A DNA stretch of 64,000 nt from Aquimarina aggregata (GTDB lineage Bacteria; Bacteroidota; Bacteroidia; Flavobacteriales; Flavobacteriaceae): assembly GCF_001632745.1 (NCBI RefSeq), contig NZ_LQRT01000001.1:248001-312000 (forward strand). Direction: 5' to 3'. The notes beneath the pieces are model-generated. The model ran no database searches and had not been told where the DNA came from. It saw nothing but the letters and a program-made list of their open reading frames with translations. How positions within the stretch are numbered: position 1 is the stretch's first letter; each line of letters begins with the position of its first letter. This document shows positions 9,803-18,462 of the stretch, one piece after another. The position numbers and the translations under genes are program-made.

Positions 9803-9834
9803 TTTGTGAAAGATCAACCTGATAAATATGTTTG
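9803..9834 (+). promoter_or_regulatory. Bacteroidota-type promoter of the lipocalin-like lipoprotein
   Basis: A TTTG -33 element (9803-9806) is separated by 20 bases from TATGTTTG (9827-9834), a full match to the -7 consensus TAnnTTTG. The ATG lies about 84 bases downstream. Confidence 0.6.
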
Positions 9835-9917
9835 TAGCAAAACTTTAATACACTGGAAAAATAAAAAGTTTTCTAAAAAAAGATAAAAATTAAAATCGAA
9901 CATTAAAAAAAACAAAA

Positions 9918-10895
9918 ATGATCCGTATTAAAACCCACAAATCAATTTTATGTATTCTGTTTTCTCTAACTCTTTTTTCTTGTGATTCTGATTCTAATCC
10001 AGAAAACAATGAACAAGTTTCTCAAGAAGTACTAGTTACCAAAGAAAAATTAGTTGGAAACTGGAAATTGGTAAGCAGCACTATTGACAATAAAAATGTT
10101 TCACCATCTGAATTCGAATGCTTAAAAAATTCAACAGCTACTTTCAATCAAGACGACACCTATGAAGTAACTTTTTTAAAACTAGGGAGTAATTCTACAA
10201 CTCTTTGTTCTCGAACAGTTACACAATCTGGAACCTACACCGTTGTTGGTTTGAACAGAGTCACTTTTTTTAACTTTGATTCTGAAATCGAGCTGATTGA
10301 CGATACTTTACAGATTACTTCCAAAGTTGCCAATGGTAATGAACAACAAGATCAAATAGACATTTTTATTAGAAGTGACAATTCCGAATTAGGAGAAAAT
10401 CAGGAAGAAACAGATAATGTGGAAACAGATAACCAGACAGATGAGGATAATAATGACGACACTTTTGATGGAACCGAGGTAATTCAAAATATATTAGGAA
10501 AGTGGAAAATCGACTCTGATAAAGATTGCCTTCAAAAAAATACAATAGAGTTTAAACCTCAAAGTATTTTTGAATTTATTCAACATAAAAAAACCTTTAA
10601 TCGTAGAGATTTGTTAGACTATAATGTAAGTGTGAGTTATCCTTTACCAGAAAGTATTAACGCAACAATTATCAAAGGAAATAGCACGGTTGTTTTTGAT
10701 ACCAGTGCAGAATGTCAATTTATTAAAACGAGTACTCTAGAGTATATTGTAAAAGATGAAAAGACCATAGCACTTAAAAATATTTCAGGAGTCAAACTTT
10801 TGCTAGAAAACAACAATACCATTAAGCTTATATACACATTCATAGATAGTAATGCCAATGAACAGGTAAGAGAATTTGTTTATAGAAAGCTATAA
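9918..10895 (+). CDS. lipoprotein with two lipocalin-like domains
   Basis: 325 residues. The signal peptide ends in LTLFSC (lipobox, Cys22). Two lipocalin-like units follow: one opens with LVGNWKLVSSTIDN (about residue 45) and the other with ILGKWKIDSDKDC (about residue 193). They are separated by an acidic Glu/Asp/Asn/Thr linker (about 155-187). The G-x-W-K-L/I opening is the hallmark of the lipocalin-like lipoproteins common in flavobacteria. Both domains carry a Cys soon after (FECLKNS, KDCLQKN), paired with a later Cys (TLCSRT, AECQF), which suggests a disulfide in each. The ligand is unknown. It has its own promoter and terminator, so it is a single-gene unit. Confidence 0.8.
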   Translation: MIRIKTHKSILCILFSLTLFSCDSDSNPENNEQVSQEVLVTKEKLVGNWKLVSSTIDNKNVSPSEFECLKNSTATFNQDDTYEVTFLKLGSNSTTLCSRTVTQSGTYTVVGLNRVTFFNFDSEIELIDDTLQITSKVANGNEQQDQIDIFIRSDNSELGENQEETDNVETDNQTDEDNNDDTFDGTEVIQNILGKWKIDSDKDCLQKNTIEFKPQSIFEFIQHKKTFNRRDLLDYNVSVSYPLPESINATIIKGNSTVVFDTSAECQFIKTSTLEYIVKDEKTIALKNISGVKLLLENNNTIKLIYTFIDSNANEQVREFVYRKL

Positions 10896-10928
10896 AATTA
10901 GTTCGTTTATACATCAGTTATAGGAAGA

Positions 10929-10955
10929 AAATGGAGGGTTTACCTCCATTTTTTT
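10929..10955 (+). terminator. terminator of the lipocalin-like gene
   Basis: A stem AATGGAGG/CCTCCATT with a 5-base loop is followed by a T-run, 34 bases after the stop codon. Confidence 0.8.
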
Positions 10956-11705
10956 AATATCCTTAATAACATCACGTACTCCTAAAAGAATCAGGTATAA
11001 CAAAATGCACCGCAACCTCTATCTTAATACTAAAATAATTAGTTCCTTATAAGGAACTTAACACATAAAAACATAACTTATTTGTATCGTTCATTAATGA
11101 TACTTTTATTGCCATTTTTAAATAAGCTATGCAAGGAAATACTCCCCAAGAATCCTTTGAAGGTCTATCTATTGATATTTCTAGGTATACTAACAATTTC
11201 AAAAAACAAAAAAATAGTAGAATCCAACAAAACAAAAAAAGTGCCTGTAAAGTATATTTCTAAAATTAATCAACTACTATAAAAATGAAAAACAACATTG
11301 ATAAAATAATGTTGCTTTTAATATACCTTCCCGTTTTCAAAGACTACCCATAACTATCTCATTTTCTGATAAATCCCATATATAGGAACCATAATCGTAA
11401 AATAACCATAGAGATAGCAGTGGAACCCCATGACTCACGACTAACTTGTTTTTAGCATAGTACCTTATAAGCAATGCTTTTTTATAAAATAAACGTAAAA
11501 ATTGCACCCCACCAATATCCCCTGCCAGTACTTAAATAGCTATACAATGAAATTGATATTTACACTTGCAAACGAAAATAACCTATTAAAAATCAATAAT
11601 TTATTCTTAGCAGCGGGAACAGGATTAACTCCCTATGGTCGTTGGCCCTTTTAAGGAACCTTGCACAAAGAAAACCAATGATGCACTGCATCATATACCT
11701 TTTTT
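10956..11705. other. long non-coding stretch left of the island
   Basis: No convincing gene. A 44-codon frame at 11129-11263 (MQGNTPQESFEGLSIDIS) has no recognisable family. At 11612-11624 there is a 13-base match to the 3' part of the initiator tRNA (agcgggaacagga), which could be an older attachment-site relic or chance. Confidence 0.4.
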
Positions 11706-11746
11706 ATACCCGAAAACCTGATGCTATGCTTCAGATTTTCGGGTAT
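11706..11746. repeat. strong inverted repeat
   Basis: ATACCCGAAAA-c-CTGA pairs with TCAG-a-TTTTCGGGTAT around a 9-base loop, with one mismatch in 16 pairs. There is no T-run directly after it on either strand, so it may be an RNA structure or a protein site rather than a classical terminator. Confidence 0.6.
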
Positions 11747-11749
11747 AAA

Positions 11750-11777
11750 AAAACCAGTTGCTTTCACAACTGGTTTT
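11750..11777 (-). terminator. terminator next to the truncated tRNA copy
   Basis: A perfect 11-bp stem (AAAACCAGTTG/CAACTGGTTTT) with a 6-base loop and a T-run on the minus strand. It lies where a terminator for the initiator tRNA would be if the island were absent, so it is probably the tRNA's original terminator. Confidence 0.65.
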
Positions 11778-11781
11778 CTTC

Positions 11782-11821
11782 GTAGCGGGAACAGGACTCG
11801 AACCTGTGACCTTCGGGTTAT
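11782..11821 (-). repeat. 40-bp att-like direct repeat (3' half of initiator tRNA), left copy
   Basis: These 40 bases are identical to 22600-22639, which is the 3' half of the intact initiator tRNA from the anticodon loop to the 3' end. Identity stops at the anticodon. A 3' tRNA fragment 10.8 kb from the intact gene in the same orientation is the classic footprint of a tyrosine-recombinase-type integrative element. Confidence 0.85.
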
Positions 11822-12035
11822 TAGGCTAGATCAACCTGAAGTTAAAGCACTGTTTATAAGCATTTTGATTTTTCACCATCTTCCAAATGGCTACAAATGA
11901 ATACAAATCGGTACTTACAAACGGTACTTTTTAGTGAAGTACCGTTTTTTAAATTTTTATCATAGTCTCAACTAATTACTAAAAGTCAATTTAAACTCTT
12001 TCAAATGAGTTTTTAAATTTAGATTCATTATTCAC
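11822..12035. other. left end of the island: repeats and hairpin
   Basis: A non-coding stretch inside the left attachment copy. It holds repeated ACAAAT units (11893-11918), two direct copies of CGGTACTT at 11909 and 11922, and a perfect hairpin AAACGGTACTT/AAGTACCGTTT at 11919-11947 followed by T's. The same hairpin type recurs at the right end of the island (22498-22528). The arrangement resembles recombinase arm sites, but the hairpins could simply be terminators. Confidence 0.5.
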
Positions 12036-12043
12036 TATATTTG
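12036..12043 (+). promoter_or_regulatory. -7 element TATATTTG abutting the ATPase start codon
   Basis: A full TAnnTTTG match lies only 4 bases before the ATG at 12048. If it is used, the transcript would begin at or within the first codon (leaderless). No good -33 element is visible. Confidence 0.35.
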
Positions 12044-12047
12044 AACC

Positions 12048-12998
12048 ATGGCAACCGCTGAACAAATAAAATCTTTACTTCAATCTCACTACAAGAATGA
12101 TAATGAGAGATTTACCTCTATTGCATTACAAGTTGCTGCTCACGAAGCAAGGAAAGGAAATATGTCAATAGCTAAAGATATTAAGTCTTTAGTTGACAAA
12201 TCTAAGTCAGGTGGATTTAAAGTTATTAAGCTAAATAAAGATATTAGTGATTTAGTCTTAGTTTATCATCCTGAAAATCGACTGAATGAATTAATTCTTT
12301 CAAATGAAGTGAGTAATAAACTTCAAAGAATACTTGAAGAATATAAACAAAGAGATAAAATTCAAAAGTTTGGTTTAGACAATAGAAGAAAAGTTTTATT
12401 ATCGGGTTTACCCGGAACAGGAAAGACTATTACAGCCTCTGCTATTGCTGGTGAATTGAAACTTCCATTATACGTCATAATGATGGATAAGTTAATGACT
12501 AAATATATGGGGGAAACTGCATTGAAACTTCGTCAAATTTTCGATATGATGGTTTCAAATAGGGGTGTTTATTTATTTGATGAATTTGATGCAATTGGTG
12601 CTGAAAGAGCAAGAGATAATGAAGTTGGTGAAATGCGAAGAGTTCTAAATGCTTTCTTGCAATTTATTGAACAAGATACTTCAGATAGCATCATATTTGG
12701 TGCTACAAATAATATTAAGATATTAGATTCAGCATTATTTAGGAGGTTTGATGACATAATACACTACTCAATTCCTAACAAAGAAGAAATTAAAGAGCTT
12801 ATTCTTCTAAAGTTGTCTAATTTTTTAGGTAAATTTAATTTTGATAAGGTCATTACGGTAGCTAAAGGTTTGAGTCATGCTGAAATTACAAATGCTTGTA
12901 ATGATTCCTTAAAAGAAATTATATTAACCAACAAGAAAGTAATTAGCCAACAATTGTTAATCCAAATGTTGCAAGATCGAAAGGCTAATTATTCGTAA
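12048..12998 (+). CDS. AAA+ ATPase of an ATPase-subtilase pair
   Basis: 316 residues. The N-terminal helical segment (MATAEQIKSLLQSHYKND, then ALQVAAHEARKGN) is the typical opening of the small AAA ATPases that sit next to subtilases. The Walker A motif is GLPGTGKT at residues 120-127, Walker B is YLFDEFDA with D178/E179, sensor 1 is in FGATNN, and the arginine-finger region is RRFDDIIHY. This is a classical AAA (FtsH/spastin-like) module without a membrane anchor or protease domain. The subtilase gene starts 8 bases after the stop, so the two form an operon, and the ATPase probably unfolds for or controls the protease. Such pairs recur on mobile elements and have been suggested as defence or stability modules; that role is inference here. 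Confidence 0.88.
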   Translation: MATAEQIKSLLQSHYKNDNERFTSIALQVAAHEARKGNMSIAKDIKSLVDKSKSGGFKVIKLNKDISDLVLVYHPENRLNELILSNEVSNKLQRILEEYKQRDKIQKFGLDNRRKVLLSGLPGTGKTITASAIAGELKLPLYVIMMDKLMTKYMGETALKLRQIFDMMVSNRGVYLFDEFDAIGAERARDNEVGEMRRVLNAFLQFIEQDTSDSIIFGATNNIKILDSALFRRFDDIIHYSIPNKEEIKELILLKLSNFLGKFNFDKVITVAKGLSHAEITNACNDSLKEIILTNKKVISQQLLIQMLQDRKANYS

Positions 12999-13006
12999 GA
13001 ATATTT

Positions 13007-15490
13007 ATGGCTGAAGATTTTAAACCACATCTTTTTGTAAAACAAATACATACTTCACAAGAATATAAAGTTCCTCCTAGAGCAATAAAAAGTCAAAATA
13101 AAATTCCGGAAAGGAATAGACAGAATCACGGAGCTAAGATTTTCAATGATTTGACTAGTGCTTGGAATGGATACGACCAAGAGTTAAATAATAGAAGGCA
13201 GCAAAATCTTCCAGTTAAAGATGGAGAATATTTAACTTTTAAAAGTGCGAGTGAATATAATCTCAATGTGAAATCACTAGATTCTAGTGGAGCTCAATTA
13301 CTTAATGTAAAATACGATCAAAATTCTAAACAAGAATTAGCAACTATTTACATTCCATCTGAAAAGAAAGATAAATTAATAGGTAAAGTTCAAAGGTATT
13401 CCAATGTAGGAATTGAAAGAAGATTTAATGAAGACTTAGTATCAAAGATTGATAGTGTTTCAAGATCCACTATAGAAAACCTTTGGAGTAGTCCTTTAGA
13501 GTACATGCCAAAAGAAGATGCTATATGGTGCGAACTATGGCTAAGTACAGACTCTAAATCATTTGATGAAATAAAAGGAGAGTTTGTCAATTTATGCGAT
13601 CTTTTTAATGTAGAAATTGTTGATGACTATATTTTCTTTCCTGAAAGAACAATTTCTATTATCAAAGCTAACTTTGATCAACTCAATGAACTAATAAAAT
13701 CATTTAAATATGTTGCTGAATTAAGAAAACCGCAAGAGTTGAATTCTTTCTGGTTGAATCAAAAATTAATTGAAAGAGAAGATTGGTTAAAAAGTGCTAT
13801 TAATAATGTCACATTTAATAATTCGGATAATTATATCTCGATTCTAGATACTGGTGTTAATAATGGACATATACTAATTGCTCCTGTTCTTGATGATAAT
13901 GATAAATTAACTGTCGATCAAAATTGGGGCACAAGTGACACAGGACAACATGGAACTAGGATGGCCGGAGTTGCCATTTATGGAGACCTAAATGATACAT
14001 TAGAAAATTATGATGAAATTATTATAAATCACAAAATTGAATCAGTAAAAGTTATTCCTCAAAATAATGAGAATGAAACTGGGAAATTACCCATAATTAC
14101 TAAAAATGCAGTTAGCATTGCTATAATTAACAATCCAAATATCAAAAGAATATTTTGCTTTGCAATTACGGGCAAATTTCTTTTTGATTTTGGTAAGCCA
14201 TCTACTTGGTCAGCTACTATCGATAGTTTAACCTTCGGTGAAGATGAAGAAGATAAAAAAATCTTTATTATTAGTGGAGGCAATGTGAGACAAGAGGATG
14301 GCTATACTGATTATCCTGAGAATAATTTTAATCTGCAAATTGAAAGTCCTGCTCAATCTTGGAATGCTATTTCAGTAGGTGCTTACACAGAGAAAACCCT
14401 TCCTGATTCAAGTACATTGGCAAACATTAATGAATTATCTCCTTTTAGTAGAACATCAAATTCTTGGGAGAATAATTGGCCCATAAAACCAGATGTGGTT
14501 TTTGAAGGAGGTAACCTAATCAGACTTGATAATGAAAATATTAATTTTGATGACAACTTGGAAATTTTAACCACTTCAAGTAATGCTGTAATTAACCAAC
14601 TTACCACAATAAATGCCACAAGTGCTGCAACTGCTTTTGCTTCAAATTTCATGGCAAAATTGAGACATGCTTACTCAGATGCTTGGGAAGAAACATTAAG
14701 AGGGTTGATGATTCATTCAGCCTCTTGGACAGAGGCTATGGAAAATCAGTTAAATTTCAATGGCTCTCAGGCTTCAATAATTAAAATGCTAAGAACATTT
14801 GGTTATGGGGTTCCAAATCTAGAAAAAGCAATCTCTTGTAAAACTAATTATTTGACTTTTGTATCAGAACAAATTATTCAACCGTATATTAAAAAAGACG
14901 GAGAGAGTTCCAGAACTAATGAGGTACATTTTTATGAATTCCCATGGCCAGAGAAAACCCTTCAAGCATTAGGTAATCTTGATGTAACAATAAGAGTAAC
15001 TCTTTCCTATTTTATAGAGCCAAATCCTGGTGAAAAAGGATATACTAATAATTACTCATATCAATCTGTAGGTTTACGATTTGCATTGATGCCTCCAAAC
15101 GACACCCCTGAGAACTTTATGCTCCGCATTAACAATGCCGCAAGAGAACAACTAAAAGAAGATTTAGGCATAGGAAAGAAAGAAAGGTTACCGGAAGGTG
15201 AAATCGAAAGCGTTAACAATATCAAATGGGCTTTAGGAGCGGATAATGTTTTTAAAGGATCTATTCACAGTAATTTCTGGAAGACTTCTGCAGCTGAAGC
15301 TTCCGCAAGTAAATATATTGCTATTTACCCCATTGCCTCAGGCTGGTGGAAAAACTTGAATAAACAAGAAAAATTTAACGAAAGACTCAGATATTCCCTT
15401 ATTGTCTCTATCGAGACCCCTGAAAATACTCAGGACATCTATACTGAAATTGCTCAGAGAGTTAAGGTTGAAAATCTTGTTAAAGTTTAA
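13007..15490 (+). CDS. subtilisin-like serine protease (S8) paired with AAA ATPase
   Basis: 827 residues with no signal peptide, so it is probably cytoplasmic. The catalytic triad is complete: D281 in SILDTGVNNGH, H315 in GQHGTRMAGV and S539 in NATSAATAFAS. About 270 residues precede the triad (the basic, Gln-rich N-terminus includes PPRAIKSQNKIPERN), and about 250 residues of beta-rich character follow (VTIRVTLSYFIEPNPGEKGY), a layout known from ATPase-associated subtilases. It is translated from a start 8 bases after the ATPase stop. Cytoplasmic subtilases are unusual. Together with an ATPase this suggests a regulated intracellular proteolysis machine, possibly a toxin-like effector held in check. 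The hybrid sensor gene follows after 32 bases. Confidence 0.88.
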   Translation: MAEDFKPHLFVKQIHTSQEYKVPPRAIKSQNKIPERNRQNHGAKIFNDLTSAWNGYDQELNNRRQQNLPVKDGEYLTFKSASEYNLNVKSLDSSGAQLLNVKYDQNSKQELATIYIPSEKKDKLIGKVQRYSNVGIERRFNEDLVSKIDSVSRSTIENLWSSPLEYMPKEDAIWCELWLSTDSKSFDEIKGEFVNLCDLFNVEIVDDYIFFPERTISIIKANFDQLNELIKSFKYVAELRKPQELNSFWLNQKLIEREDWLKSAINNVTFNNSDNYISILDTGVNNGHILIAPVLDDNDKLTVDQNWGTSDTGQHGTRMAGVAIYGDLNDTLENYDEIIINHKIESVKVIPQNNENETGKLPIITKNAVSIAIINNPNIKRIFCFAITGKFLFDFGKPSTWSATIDSLTFGEDEEDKKIFIISGGNVRQEDGYTDYPENNFNLQIESPAQSWNAISVGAYTEKTLPDSSTLANINELSPFSRTSNSWENNWPIKPDVVFEGGNLIRLDNENINFDDNLEILTTSSNAVINQLTTINATSAATAFASNFMAKLRHAYSDAWEETLRGLMIHSASWTEAMENQLNFNGSQASIIKMLRTFGYGVPNLEKAISCKTNYLTFVSEQIIQPYIKKDGESSRTNEVHFYEFPWPEKTLQALGNLDVTIRVTLSYFIEPNPGEKGYTNNYSYQSVGLRFALMPPNDTPENFMLRINNAAREQLKEDLGIGKKERLPEGEIESVNNIKWALGADNVFKGSIHSNFWKTSAAEASASKYIAIYPIASGWWKNLNKQEKFNERLRYSLIVSIETPENTQDIYTEIAQRVKVENLVKV

Positions 15491-15522
15491 TAGCTAAAAA
15501 ATATTAAATATGTAAAACTGTT

Positions 15523-18282
15523 TTGAAAGTTCCTAATATACTCTTAACCTTTCTCATCCTCTCCTCTATTATTATCTGTAATAGTCAAAGCATTGTTATT
15601 GATTCAATTAATGTTCCTAAAAGTTTCGAAAATCATTATTACTCGACTAATAAAGAAATAAGTGTAGATGATGTTCTAAAAATTAATCTCCAAGATTTCT
15701 CCGATAAGGATATTAAAAATATTAAAATAGGAACTTCCTATTGGAATACCTTCACATTTATTGTTGATCTAGATATTCAACCTGACTATATTGAATTTAA
15801 CTTCGCTGTTACAGATAAGATTACATTGTATGTTCCTCAAAAGAATGGCATATACAAACATTTTATATCAGGACTTTCCTATCCAACTAAAAAAATAGTA
15901 TCATTACAAGAATCCTCTAAAGCACTTATCAAAACGGAGAATATTGATTTTTCAAAACCTTTTTTTACCCATAATAAACCCATGACCATTTATGGGCTAC
16001 AATCCATAAATAGTCAAAATAATGTGATAGCCTATAATGAAAAACCTCTATCTGAAAATTCAGAATTTCGCAAGAACCTTCTGGATAATGTAACTTATGA
16101 TTTTCTGTTTTTCTTGTTGATTGGAATGATAATGATATCATTCATTTTTATGCTTTTGCATTATTTAATTATGCGAAAGGTATATTTTCTGTCTTACGCA
16201 TTGTATCTTTTTTTTCTAGTATTTAATTATGGTTATAGAACTCCATTTTTTTATAATTTTTATTCAGAAATACACCCAAATCTATATTTCTATTTGAACC
16301 AAAATTGCCAAATGCTCGCAAATTTGAGTTATATGTTTTTTGCCAAACAATTTATTGATATTAAACAGTATTATCCTAAACTAAATCCACTTTATAATTT
16401 TGCGATTTATCTCTTCATTACATTCATAGTTATTTATAATATAATAATTATCAGTAACCCATTTTACGCCTATCATGAGGATATAATGAAAACCTCGGTG
16501 TATATTTTATCTCTGATAAGCTTAGCATTTGTAGTATATATGTTTGTGAAAAGAAAACTAACATATACAGCTATTATTTTCATTGGTAGTATGATGTTAT
16601 TAATTGGTTATGTACTATGCATTATTTTAAATAATTTTTTTATACTAGTTCCTCTCGTTGTGATAGAAACCACACTTTTTATGAGTGTAATATCCTATTT
16701 AGATCTTAGGAACTTTAAGAAAGCGTTGGAGAATGACAAACTTAGGCAGATTAATGAATTTAAAAGTAAATTCTTCTCCAATATATCTCATGAGTTTAGA
16801 ACCCCTCTTACTCTTATTTCAGTTCCCATTCAAGAAAAGCTTGAAGAAACCAAGCTTTCAAAAAAAGACCGTACAAATTTCGAAATGATACATCGAAATA
16901 ATGTTCGATTATTAAATTTAGTAGATCAATTACTGGATTTATCAAAAATTGAAGCACGAAATCTAAAACTCAAAGTAAAAGAAGGTAACATATTTGAATT
17001 GTTGAGTTCTATAGCCTATTCATTTACTAACCTAGCTTCTAAAAAAGAACTCATTTATAAAATAAATATAGATAGAAAAGAAAATACAGCTTGGTTTGAC
17101 GGAGATGTAGTAGAAAAAATCACAATTAACCTTCTATCCAATGCATTTAAAAACACTCCAAAAAATGGTACAATACTAATCATTGCTTTTATTGAAGAAG
17201 ATTTATTGAATCTTGAAATAAAGAATACAGGCAAAGGTATTCCTAAAGAACAACAAGTTAAGGTTTTTGAACGATTCCATCAGGTAAATGAAAATCAAGA
17301 AGGATCTGGAATTGGATTATCTTTAGTAAAGGAGCTAGTAAACTTAAACAAAGGTTCAATTTCTTTGGATAGCAAACCTGATGAATGGACAAGTTTTAAC
17401 ATACAACTTCCTACTAATAAAGGTTCTTTTGCTAATTCAGAAATAAACACTAAACCACAAAACAAAAACAAAAATCATAATTTAATCAATAGTTTTCCTG
17501 CTAAAGAAAAGGCAAAAAACGAAATCATAAAAGAACTACCTATATTACTTATAGTTGAAGATAATCTAGAGCTTAGTAACCTTCTTAAAAGTACATTTGA
17601 AACGAATCATAATGTTATTATTGCAGAAAATGGGCAAAAAGGTATTGAATTAGCATTAGAACAAATACCTGATATTATCATCTCGGATATTATGATGCCA
17701 ATTAAAAATGGTATCGCTCTAGTCAATGAATTAAAAAACGATGAGTGTACTAGTCATATACCTATAATACTTCTAACCGCAAAAGTTGGTGAAGAAAACG
17801 AACTTACAGGTATTGAAACTGGAGCTGATGACTATATTTATAAACCTTTTAGTAAAAAGATCTTAATAGCAAAAGTCAAAAACTTACTTGAATCTAGGCA
17901 AAAGCTACAAGAAAAATATAGTGGAGTATCTATTTTTAAAGTTAACCCATTAGACATTTCTCCAATTGATAATGAGTTTTTGAAAAAAATTGAAGTTGTT
18001 TTTAATGAAAAACTAACTGATTCATCTTTTAATGTAAAGGAACTTAGTAAACACCTTAGTCCTAGTTTAAGAACCATAGAACGTAAGCTAAAAGCCCTTA
18101 CTGGATTAACTCCTGTTGAGTTTATTGAATCGCATAGACTAGAATTGGCAGCACAACTACTAAAAAGAGATCCGAAAATTAGAATCCAAGAAGTAGCTTA
18201 TGATGCTGGTTTCAACAGTCCATCATATTTTTCTGAAAGATTCAAAGAAAAGTATGGGTGTAGTCCTACCGATTTTAAGTAA
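15523..18282 (+). CDS. hybrid two-component regulator: 7TM-DISM sensor, kinase, receiver, AraC output
   Basis: 919 residues from a TTG start. TTG is chosen because a signal peptide (KVPNILLTFLILSSIIICNS) begins there and no ATG precedes it in frame. Domain order: a periplasmic 7TMR-DISM-like beta domain (about 25-170), a seven-helix membrane block (about 188-395), a histidine kinase with phospho-acceptor H423 (NISHEFRTPLT) and an ATP site (NLLSNAFKNTP; GSGIGLSLVKE), a receiver with D722 (DIIISDIMMPIKNG), and an AraC-type DNA-binding domain at the C-terminus (VAYDAGFNSPSYFSERFKE). All key residues are present, so it should sense an envelope or membrane signal and act directly on DNA. A 21-bp-spaced direct repeat at 18350-18385, before the next gene, is a likely binding site. 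It probably shares a transcript with the ATPase and subtilase genes. Confidence 0.9.
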   Translation: MKVPNILLTFLILSSIIICNSQSIVIDSINVPKSFENHYYSTNKEISVDDVLKINLQDFSDKDIKNIKIGTSYWNTFTFIVDLDIQPDYIEFNFAVTDKITLYVPQKNGIYKHFISGLSYPTKKIVSLQESSKALIKTENIDFSKPFFTHNKPMTIYGLQSINSQNNVIAYNEKPLSENSEFRKNLLDNVTYDFLFFLLIGMIMISFIFMLLHYLIMRKVYFLSYALYLFFLVFNYGYRTPFFYNFYSEIHPNLYFYLNQNCQMLANLSYMFFAKQFIDIKQYYPKLNPLYNFAIYLFITFIVIYNIIIISNPFYAYHEDIMKTSVYILSLISLAFVVYMFVKRKLTYTAIIFIGSMMLLIGYVLCIILNNFFILVPLVVIETTLFMSVISYLDLRNFKKALENDKLRQINEFKSKFFSNISHEFRTPLTLISVPIQEKLEETKLSKKDRTNFEMIHRNNVRLLNLVDQLLDLSKIEARNLKLKVKEGNIFELLSSIAYSFTNLASKKELIYKINIDRKENTAWFDGDVVEKITINLLSNAFKNTPKNGTILIIAFIEEDLLNLEIKNTGKGIPKEQQVKVFERFHQVNENQEGSGIGLSLVKELVNLNKGSISLDSKPDEWTSFNIQLPTNKGSFANSEINTKPQNKNKNHNLINSFPAKEKAKNEIIKELPILLIVEDNLELSNLLKSTFETNHNVIIAENGQKGIELALEQIPDIIISDIMMPIKNGIALVNELKNDECTSHIPIILLTAKVGEENELTGIETGADDYIYKPFSKKILIAKVKNLLESRQKLQEKYSGVSIFKVNPLDISPIDNEFLKKIEVVFNEKLTDSSFNVKELSKHLSPSLRTIERKLKALTGLTPVEFIESHRLELAAQLLKRDPKIRIQEVAYDAGFNSPSYFSERFKEKYGCSPTDFK

Positions 18283-18349
18283 GCCTTCTTACTATTTTAT
18301 CAGGCAATCCAACATTAAAAACTCTTCCTAACTACTATTATCATTGACT

Positions 18350-18385
18350 TGTCGTATTTCTGATAGTTTCTGTCGTATTTGTGAT
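18350..18385 (+). promoter_or_regulatory. direct-repeat site, candidate binding site of the hybrid regulator
   Basis: TGTCGTATTTCTGAT at 18350 and TGTCGTATTTGTGAT at 18371 match at 14 of 15 positions and start 21 bases apart, two helical turns. AraC-type output domains bind such direct repeats. The site lies 78 bases upstream of the 930-residue gene and just after the regulator gene. Confidence 0.6.
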
Positions 18386-18462
18386 GGTATTCTTTTTGAG
18401 TCAGTAGTAAATTCGATTCTCCACTTCTTATAATCATTATTAATTCTCAAGTTCAGAAAATT

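Noticed and set aside
11047..11282. Two overlapping short frames on opposite strands in the gap left of the island
   Set aside because: Neither resembles a family or has a promoter; composition is A/T-driven.
11612..11624. 13-base match to the 3' part of the initiator tRNA
   Set aside because: Too short alone to call an attachment site; mentioned only as a hint of older events.
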